Assembly (NCBI GenBank): GCA_910578735.1
Contig: CAJTSQ010000011.1
Location: 1-64,000 of the forward strand
Reading direction: 5' to 3'
From: an uncultured Oscillospiraceae bacterium
GTDB taxonomy: Bacteria > Bacillota > Clostridia > Oscillospirales > Oscillospiraceae
Length of the DNA stretch: 64,000 nt
Part shown: in pieces, positions 58,515 through 64,000 of the stretch
How the letters are laid out: the number at the start of each line of letters is the position of its first letter
How positions within the stretch are numbered: position 1 is the stretch's first letter
The notes under the pieces: model-generated
What the model was told of the DNA's origin: nothing
Database searches by the model: none
Seen by the model: the letters and a program-made list of their open reading frames with translations, nothing else
Position numbers and translations under genes: made by a program

Positions 58515-59397
58515 AAAAGCTCAGCTGCCGGTCCCCATAGCTCCGGGTAGCGGCGGAGACGATGTGGCGCATCTCGTACAGCAGCCCCAGCTCCCGGCAT
58601 CGGGCGGAGAACAGCGCCCACAGCTCCTTGGCACTGGGGCTGGAGCAGTAGTAACGGGAGCCGTAGCGCTTGCGGTACCTCTCCCCCATCCCCGGAAAGG
58701 CCCGGTCCAGACCGTTGAGGAAGTAGTCCCGCTGGCCGTCCCGCATGGTGACACCAAAGGCGGCGTAGACAAACCTGGCCCCCGCCCGGGCGGCGCTGTC
58801 CACCACTGACAGTACATTTTCCGCTGAATCCTCCACGTAGGGCAGTACGGGCATAAGGAGCACCCCGGAAAAAATCCCCGCCTTCGCCAGCGCCTCCAGC
58901 GCCCTGAGCCGGCGGCTGGGCAGGGGCGCGTGGGGCTCGATTTTCTCCGCAAGAGCGTCGTCGGTGGTGGTGACGGTCAGTTTACAGATCACCGGGGAGT
59001 GGTCTTGAATCAGCCGGTACAGGTCGATATCCCGAGCAATCAGGTCGCTCTTGGTGGCCGCCGCCACCCCGCATTGGTAGGCGTCGATCAGCTCCAGGGC
59101 GTGGCGGGTGAGCTGGAGCTCCTCCTCAAAGGGGTTGTAGGGGTCGCTCATGGAGCCCATGGTGATAAAGGCAGGCTTCGCCTTCCGGGCCAGGTCGTCC
59201 CGGAGCAGGCGCAGGGCGTCCGCCTTGGCTTTTACCCGGTCGAAGTCCGGATTTTGGTAGCAGGCGCTGCGGCTGTCGCAGTAGAGACAGCCGTGGCAGC
59301 AGCCCCGGTAGAGGTTCATGGTGTGGTCGGTGCCGAACCACTCTGTGGATTTGCTCCGGTGGAGCAGGTGCTTGGCGGGGATGTATTCCATCACCAC
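58504..59397 (-). CDS. SPL-like/Rv2578c-type radical SAM protein
   Basis: A 297-residue radical SAM protein. MNLYRGCCHGCLYCDSRS contains the C-x3-C-x2-C motif, ATKSDLIARDIDL and GVLLMPVLPYVEDSAENVLSVVD follow. It resembles spore photoproduct lyase-like proteins found in many bacteria, most without a known reaction; the SplB C-terminal features are not clear, so it is not certain to be spore photoproduct lyase. Start is GTG at 59397, overlapping the preceding gene. Confidence 0.88.
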   Translation of the reverse strand: MVMEYIPAKHLLHRSKSTEWFGTDHTMNLYRGCCHGCLYCDSRSACYQNPDFDRVKAKADALRLLRDDLARKAKPAFITMGSMSDPYNPFEEELQLTRHALELIDAYQCGVAAATKSDLIARDIDLYRLIQDHSPVICKLTVTTTDDALAEKIEPHAPLPSRRLRALEALAKAGIFSGVLLMPVLPYVEDSAENVLSVVDSAARAGARFVYAAFGVTMRDGQRDYFLNGLDRAFPGMGERYRKRYGSRYYCSSPSAKELWALFSARCRELGLLYEMRHIVSAATRSYGDRQLSFFNE

Positions 59398-60569
59398 AGC
59401 TGGTAGCTCTCCGAAACCGTAAAGGCCCGGGACATCATCAGATCCTCCACCTTGCTGCCGCCGTTAAGGGCGTTGTTCAGGCCGTGGAACATGGCGCTGG
59501 TACCCACAATGGACATGATCTGGTCCTTGGTGGGCCCGTCCTCGTGAAAATGGTCCATGATGGCGCTGTAGACCGGGGCCCAGGCCCGGCACTGGGTAAA
59601 CCAGACCGAGGTCTGCCCCGCCCCATGCCGGCTGATGCTAAACCGGCTGGTGACCTTCACCTGAGGCAGGACGGCCTGGGCCATCAGCTCGGGCAGGAAG
59701 CCGAACACATCCTCCGCCAGGGAGGGGTTTGGGGCGCGCTTTTCCAACTCCTCCGGGATGCTGTCATAGGCCGTGCCGCCCTCGAACAGGCGGATGGCCT
59801 GCCGGGTCAGGTCCTTGGCCTGGCCCCAGGTGTAGGGGCAGGCGGGACAGGTGGCGTCGTCCTGGACCAGCACGATGTACTGCTTGGCCATTTTCACCGG
59901 CGCACCCTCCAGCGGCCAGCTTTTGGCCAGCTGAACCATGGTCTCGGTGAGTTCCGGGACGATCCAGCCGTTAATCCGTACCTCGCAGGAGGTATCGCCG
60001 CCGTTGATGTGGGCCATATAGAGCTTCACCCAGTAGACCTTCTGGCTGCCCAGACAGCCCAGCACCGCCTGCGCCATCCGGCTCCACAGGTCCCGCCGCT
60101 CCAGCGGCTCCTGGGCGTTGGTCAGCAGCACGCCGGACACGCTGGCCTTAAAACGGTGGGTCCGGCCCCAGAGCTCCACCGGCGGCACCGGCTCCCCCTC
60201 CCCCCGCAGGGCGGGCAGCAGAGCATCCAGCACCGAATCCGCAATCTGCCGGGCGGCGTATCTGGCCTTGTCCTCGTCGCTGTCGGCCACCCCGGCGGTG
60301 GACTCCACCAGCGGACCGAAAAAGTCCGGGTGTTCCAGAATAGCCTCCATGCGGAACTGGGGGCCGTCCAGGTCGGGAAACTCCACCCGCATGGTCAGCC
60401 CGCCATAGTCGGGAAACCGCAGCCGCTCCCCCTCCAGCACCGCGCCGGGCGTCAGCTGCGCCACGTGGCGCAGAACACGCTCCTCCAGGGAGAGGTCCGC
60501 CTCCGGGGCTTTCTGTACCGGCTGAGCCGCGGGGGCCTTCTCACTCTTTTTCTTGAACCATCCGAACAT
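59391..60569 (-). CDS. DUF6348-like hypothetical protein
   Basis: A 392-residue soluble protein. An N-terminal charged/proline linker (residues 1-25) is followed by a mixed alpha-beta region (RFPDYGGLTMRVEFPDLDG ... GLLTNAQEPLERRDLWSRM) and a second similar block (ICTCPYTWGQAKDLTRQ-type with C-x2-C, CPACPYTW). I suspect the DUF6348 family but cannot be sure. It is transcribed from a strong promoter overlapping a 14-bp palindrome and is coupled to the radical SAM gene. Confidence 0.6.
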   Translation of the reverse strand: MFGWFKKKSEKAPAAQPVQKAPEADLSLEERVLRHVAQLTPGAVLEGERLRFPDYGGLTMRVEFPDLDGPQFRMEAILEHPDFFGPLVESTAGVADSDEDKARYAARQIADSVLDALLPALRGEGEPVPPVELWGRTHRFKASVSGVLLTNAQEPLERRDLWSRMAQAVLGCLGSQKVYWVKLYMAHINGGDTSCEVRINGWIVPELTETMVQLAKSWPLEGAPVKMAKQYIVLVQDDATCPACPYTWGQAKDLTRQAIRLFEGGTAYDSIPEELEKRAPNPSLAEDVFGFLPELMAQAVLPQVKVTSRFSISRHGAGQTSVWFTQCRAWAPVYSAIMDHFHEDGPTKDQIMSIVGTSAMFHGLNNALNGGSKVEDLMMSRAFTVSESYQLW

Positions 60570-60589
60570 AGTACTCACCCGCCCCCTCT

Positions 60590-60603
60590 ATAGATGTATC
60601 TAT
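60590..60603. promoter_or_regulatory. Palindromic operator candidate
   Basis: ATAGATGTATCTAT is palindromic apart from its centre and abuts the minus-strand -10 element. Confidence 0.45.
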
Positions 60604-60632
60604 TATACCGGTCTTTCCCAAATTTGTCAAGA
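60602..60632 (-). promoter_or_regulatory. Promoter for the DUF6348-like gene
   Basis: Minus-strand TTGACA and TATAAT are separated by 17 bases. A 14-bp palindrome (60590-60603) covers the transcript start. Confidence 0.75.
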
Positions 60633-60649
60633 AAAAATAGAACAAAAGT

Positions 60650-60678
60650 TTGACTTTTTCTCCCCGCTGCTGTATAAT
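60650..60678 (+). promoter_or_regulatory. Promoter for dinB
   Basis: TTGACT (60650-60655) and TATAAT (60673-60678) are separated by 17 bases, 21 bases before the start codon. Confidence 0.8.
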
Positions 60679-60699
60679 GGCCGCAAAGGAGGTGCGGTC

Positions 60700-61935
60700 A
60701 TGGACCGGGTCATTTTTCACTGCGATTTAAACAGCTTTTACGCCTCGGTGGAGCTGCTGTCCCACCCGGAGCTGCGCCACCTGCCTGTGGCCGTCTGCGG
60801 CGATCCGGCCAGCCGCCACGGCATCATCCTGGCCAAAAACGAGCCCGCCAAGATCTTCCAGGTGAAGACGGCGGAGACCATCTGGCAGGCCAAGCGGAAG
60901 TGCCCCGACCTGGTCCTCCTCCCCGCCCACCACGGGCTGTATCGGGATTTTTCCCGTAAAGTAAATTCCCTTTACCAGGAGTACACCGACCTGGTGGAGC
61001 CCTTTGGCATCGACGAGAGCTGGCTGGACGTCACCGGCACCCTCCACCTCTTTGGCGGCGACGGCGCCGCCCTGGCCGACCGGCTGCGGGACGAGGTGCG
61101 AAGCCGCTTCGGCCTGACCATCTCGGTGGGGGTGTCCTTCAACAAGGTCTTCGCCAAGCTGGGCAGCGACTACAAAAAGCCGGACGCCACCACCGTCATT
61201 ACCCGGGAAAACTTCCGGCAAATGGTCTGGCCCCTCCCCGTTACCGACCTGCTCTACGTGGGCCGGGCGGCGAACCGGACCTTTGAACAGTTCGGAATCC
61301 GCACCATCGGTGACCTGGCCGCCTTCGACCGGGAGCAGCTGTTCCAGCTTCTGGGAAAAAACGGCGTCCAGCTCCACGACTTCGCCAGCGGACAGGACAG
61401 CTCCCCTGTGGCCCCCGCCGGGCAGTATACGCCCCCCAAGTCCATCGGCAACGGCTACACCTTTCCCAACGACCTCGAGGGCCGGGCGGAGATCAAGGCG
61501 GGGGTGGCCCAGCTGGCCGACCAGGTGGCGGGCCGTCTGCGCAGGCACCGCATGAAGTGTCAAGGGATTTCCCTTGCCATCAGGGACCCTAATTTTCGGG
61601 ACATCAGCCGCCAGATCCGGCTGGACCCGCCCACCGATCTGGCCCGGGAGCTGATGCAGGCGGCCATGGAGCTGGCGGACAGCTGCTGGAACATGGCCAG
61701 CCCGGTGCGGGCCCTGACGGTGACTGCTATCTACCTCATCCCCGCCGACGAGGCAGGGGCCCAGCTGGACCTGTTTTCCGCCGGGCAAGAGGAGCAGCGC
61801 CGCCGGCTGGAGCGGCTGGAGAACACCCTGGACATCATCCGGGCCAAGTACGGTCCCGGAGCCATCGCCCCCGCCTCCGCCCCCCGAGACCCCGGCCAGG
61901 AGCGCCACGCCCCGCCGCCCGGCGGCGGGAAATGA
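60700..61935 (+). CDS. dinB: DNA polymerase IV (Y family)
   Basis: A 411-residue translesion polymerase. FHCDLNSFYASVE and GIDESWLDVTG hold the metal acidic residues, and KLGSDYKKPDATTVI and the little-finger domain follow. A beta-clamp motif QLDLFSA is at about residue 362, unusually followed by about 50 more residues with a Pro/Gly-rich end. The ATG at 60700 follows AGGAGG. No SOS box is obvious beside the promoter. Confidence 0.93.
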   Translation: MDRVIFHCDLNSFYASVELLSHPELRHLPVAVCGDPASRHGIILAKNEPAKIFQVKTAETIWQAKRKCPDLVLLPAHHGLYRDFSRKVNSLYQEYTDLVEPFGIDESWLDVTGTLHLFGGDGAALADRLRDEVRSRFGLTISVGVSFNKVFAKLGSDYKKPDATTVITRENFRQMVWPLPVTDLLYVGRAANRTFEQFGIRTIGDLAAFDREQLFQLLGKNGVQLHDFASGQDSSPVAPAGQYTPPKSIGNGYTFPNDLEGRAEIKAGVAQLADQVAGRLRRHRMKCQGISLAIRDPNFRDISRQIRLDPPTDLARELMQAAMELADSCWNMASPVRALTVTAIYLIPADEAGAQLDLFSAGQEEQRRRLERLENTLDIIRAKYGPGAIAPASAPRDPGQERHAPPPGGGK

Positions 61936-61992
61936 CGCACCTGTGCTAACAAAGAAAAAATCCGCATACCCTGGGACATGGAGGTGTTGTCC

Positions 61993-63021
61993 ATGCCCCT
62001 GTCGTTTTTTGACTTTTTAGGCCAGTTAGGCGGGAATCCCGCCCTGTTTGGCACAGTTCTGCTCACCCTGGCCGTCCTGCTGGTGAACGGCTGGACCGAC
62101 GCCCCCAACGCCATTGCCGGGGCGGTGGTGACGGGGGCCCTTCCCTTCCGGCCTGCCGTGGCGCTGGCGGCGGTGTGCAACTTTCTGGGGGTGCTGTGCG
62201 TCACCTCGGTAAATGCCTCGGTGGCCGAGACGGTCTACGCCATCGCCTCCTTCGGCGGAGGCCCCAAAGCCGCCCTCACCGCCCTGTGCGCCGCCATGAC
62301 GGCTATCGTCCTGTGGGCGGCGGCGGCCTGGTATTTCGGCATCCCCACCAGCGAGAGCCACGCCCTGGTGGCCGGCATCTCCGGGGCGGCGGTGGCCCTG
62401 GAGGGCTCCCTCTCCTGCATCCGCTGGGACTGCTGGGCACGGGTGATTTTGGGGCTTGTCCTGTCCACCGCCGCCGGCTTCTGGGCGGGACGGGGGGCGC
62501 AGAGCCGCTTGAAAGCTGTAAAGCTTTCTAACCGTACATTCCTTCTGGCGCAGCTTCCCGGGGCGGCTGTCACCGCCTTCCTCCACGGGGCCCAGGACGG
62601 CCAGAAGTTCATCGGCGTCTTCCTGCTGGGGGCTGCCCTGGCCCGGGGCCGGGCCGACGAGGGCACCTTCCTGGTGCCCCTGTGGCTCATGGCCCTGTGC
62701 GCTTTTTTCATGGCCCTGGGCACCCTGATGGGGGGCCGGCGGATTATCAACACCGTGGGCCGGGAGATGGTGTCTCTGGGCCCCCGGGAGGGGCTGGCCG
62801 CCGACCTGGGGAACATCGCCTGTCTATTCGCCGCCACCCTGCTGGGCCTGCCCGTCTCCACCACCCACACCCGCACCTGCGCCCTGCTGGGGGTGGGCTC
62901 CGCCGGGGGGCACCGCCCCGACTGGGCTACCGCCGGAAAAATCGCCCTGGCCTGGCTGCTCACCTTCCCCGGCTGCATGGCCATCGGCTACTGGATGGCG
63001 CGGGGGTTCCTCTCCCTGTAG
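61993..63021 (+). CDS. PiT family inorganic phosphate transporter
   Basis: A 342-residue membrane protein with about ten helices. The duplicated family signature is visible as NGWTDAPNAIAGAVVTGA near residue 24 and NIACLFAATLLGLPVSTTHTRTCALLGVG near the C-terminus, with ATSESHALVAGI-type motif (TSESHALVAGISGAA) between. It imports phosphate with protons or sodium. The ATG at 61993 is eight bases after GGAGG. It is followed by the ZIP gene 114 bases on. Confidence 0.92.
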   Translation: MPLSFFDFLGQLGGNPALFGTVLLTLAVLLVNGWTDAPNAIAGAVVTGALPFRPAVALAAVCNFLGVLCVTSVNASVAETVYAIASFGGGPKAALTALCAAMTAIVLWAAAAWYFGIPTSESHALVAGISGAAVALEGSLSCIRWDCWARVILGLVLSTAAGFWAGRGAQSRLKAVKLSNRTFLLAQLPGAAVTAFLHGAQDGQKFIGVFLLGAALARGRADEGTFLVPLWLMALCAFFMALGTLMGGRRIINTVGREMVSLGPREGLAADLGNIACLFAATLLGLPVSTTHTRTCALLGVGSAGGHRPDWATAGKIALAWLLTFPGCMAIGYWMARGFLSL

Positions 63022-63077
63022 AGACGGACATTGTCCACCCCCGCATACACCTCGGACCGCCCTTCTACATAGCCTAA

Positions 63078-63120
63078 TCTGGAAGCAACCGTACAGGCGC
63101 CCGCCTGCGAGTCTTCCAGA
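63078..63120 (+). promoter_or_regulatory. Hairpin ahead of the ZIP transporter ribosome site
   Basis: TCTGGAAG (63078-63085) pairs exactly with CTTCCAGA (63113-63120), enclosing a second CAGGC/GCCTG stem. The ribosome site AGGGG begins at the next base. It may affect translation. Confidence 0.5.
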
Positions 63121-63135
63121 AGGGGTTCTTACATC

Positions 63136-63918
63136 GTGTTACAGGCACTTACTTGGGCCGCCGCCGGCACGGGCTTTACCGCCCTGATGACCGCCGCCGG
63201 GGCCGCCGTGGTCTTTTTGTTCCAAAAGGAAACCTCCAAAACCCTCCACCGGGTGATGCTGGGCTTTGCCGCCGGAGTGATGATTGCGGCCAGCATGTGG
63301 TCGCTGCTCATTCCCGCCATCGAGAAGGCGGAGGAGCTGGGTCAGACAGGCTGGCTCCCCGCCGCGGGGGGCTCGCTGCTGGGCATCGGGTTCCTCCTGC
63401 TGATGGACTTCCTCCTCCCCCACTTCGGGCCGGAGTCCTTTCACCGGGGGGCCAGTCCCAGCCGGACGGCGCTGCTGGTGCTGGCCGTCACCCTGCACAA
63501 CATCCCTGAGGGGATGGCGGTGGGGGTGTCCTTCGCCCTGGCCGCCCAGAACGGCGACGCCGCCCTCCTCACCGCCTCCACCGCCCTGGCTTTGGGCATC
63601 GGCGTCCAGAATTTTCCTGAAGGGGCGGCCATCTCCCTCCCCCTCTACCAGGAGGGTATGGGCAAGGGCAGGTCCTTTCTCATCGGGGCGGCCTCCGGGG
63701 TGGTGGAGCCCGTGTTCGCCCTGCTCACCGTGCTGGTGGCGGGAACGGTGCAGCTGGTCCTCCCCTGGCTGCTGTCCTTTGCCGCCGGGGCCATGCTCTA
63801 TGTAGTGGTAGAGGAGCTCATCCCCGAGGCCAACCTGTCCCAGGGGGGCCACTCGGGCACCCTGGGGGTGATGGCGGGCTTTTTGCTGATGATGATTCTG
63901 GACGTGGCACTGGGATAA
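63136..63918 (+). CDS. ZIP family metal transporter
   Basis: A 260-residue membrane protein with eight helices. HNIPEGMAVGVSFAL and GIGVQNFPEGAAISLPLYQEG are the conserved metal-binding helices. ZIP proteins take zinc, iron or other divalent metals into the cytoplasm. The start is GTG at 63136. Good fit in length. Confidence 0.93.
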   Translation: MLQALTWAAAGTGFTALMTAAGAAVVFLFQKETSKTLHRVMLGFAAGVMIAASMWSLLIPAIEKAEELGQTGWLPAAGGSLLGIGFLLLMDFLLPHFGPESFHRGASPSRTALLVLAVTLHNIPEGMAVGVSFALAAQNGDAALLTASTALALGIGVQNFPEGAAISLPLYQEGMGKGRSFLIGAASGVVEPVFALLTVLVAGTVQLVLPWLLSFAAGAMLYVVVEELIPEANLSQGGHSGTLGVMAGFLLMMILDVALG

Positions 63919-63924
63919 AAAAGG

Positions 63925-63953
63925 TTGACAAACCCTCCGCCAGGGTCTACAAT
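63925..63953 (+). promoter_or_regulatory. Promoter near right edge
   Basis: TTGACA (63925-63930) and TACAAT (63948-63953) are separated by 17 bases; the transcript runs off the window. Confidence 0.75.
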
Positions 63954-63959
63954 GGACTG

Positions 63960-64000
63960 CGAACCGCAGTACAATCGAACACAGGGGCGCTGGGAGCCTA
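63960..64000 (+). promoter_or_regulatory. Possible TPP riboswitch, 5' end only
   Basis: ACACAGGGGCGCTGGGAGCC resembles the opening of TPP riboswitches (AGGGG-x-GC ahead of a GC-rich stem). The diagnostic CTGAGA lies, if present, beyond the window, so this is a tentative call. Confidence 0.35.

Overview
This window looks like the chromosome of an anaerobic, spore-forming Clostridia member. It is most like the high-GC Oscillospiraceae (Flavonifractor/Lawsonibacter type); that assignment is an inference from gene content, not from a marker gene. Supporting content is the SCIFF ranthipeptide pair (scfA/scfB), sporulation genes (cotJ, cwlD, a SpoIID-type protein, spoIIM, yunB), a PPi-type phosphofructokinase, a non-mevalonate isoprenoid pathway and GC-rich codon use. 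I see no prophage, insertion sequence, CRISPR array, rRNA or tRNA.

Layout. 1-4776: end of a histidine kinase, a cotJ spore-coat locus with a CotJA-CotJB fusion and a shortened CotJC, cwlD, a GNAT enzyme, an orphan gene bracketed by two copies of the radA 5' end, and radA. 4997-7260: tcdA, a regulator that fuses an XRE domain to a desulfoferrodoxin-like module, an orphan gene and a membrane-anchored XRE protein. 7384-10269: the lysine/diaminopimelate operon asd-dapA-dapB (minus strand), with a structured leader upstream of asd. 10523-18831: SpoIID-like protein, queA-(orphan)-tgt, yajC, a small membrane protein, scfA-(orphan, SUKH)-scfB. 19117-29974: spoIIM-xerD, coiled-coil protein, murD, a PLP lyase, an AT-rich NTF2-like gene, yunB, vanZ, ligA, an EamA exporter and a DUF362 ferredoxin. 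30117-37398 (mostly minus): SdpI-like protein, xerC, GNAT, an AraC remnant plus DUF2000 gene, a tyrosine T-box operon (EamA-DUF4240-tyrS), a monooxygenase-like protein and malic enzyme. 37622-39055: an NSS sodium symporter. 39102-48631 (minus): a compact operon nusB-tsaD paralogue-xseA-xseB-ispA-dxs-tlyA-nadK-argR-recN. 48845-64000: cell-wall hydrolase, radical SAM proteins, regulators, fba, a repeat-bracketed orphan gene, PPi-PFK, dinB, PiT and ZIP transporters, and a promoter with the start of a possible TPP riboswitch at the right edge.

The most unusual items are: (i) the XRE-desulfoferrodoxin fusion at 5754-6332, with four of five expected superoxide-reductase iron ligands and a credible internal start; (ii) two orphan genes (2786-3391 and 54887-55759), each bracketed by direct repeats of a neighbouring gene's boundary, together with several SUKH/immunity-like orphans placed inside otherwise standard core operons; (iii) a T-box whose specifier reads as tyrosine (UAC), placed ahead of an EamA transporter, a DUF4240 gene and tyrS; (iv) the altered cotJ locus. 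All family names come from motif recognition by eye, with no database search.
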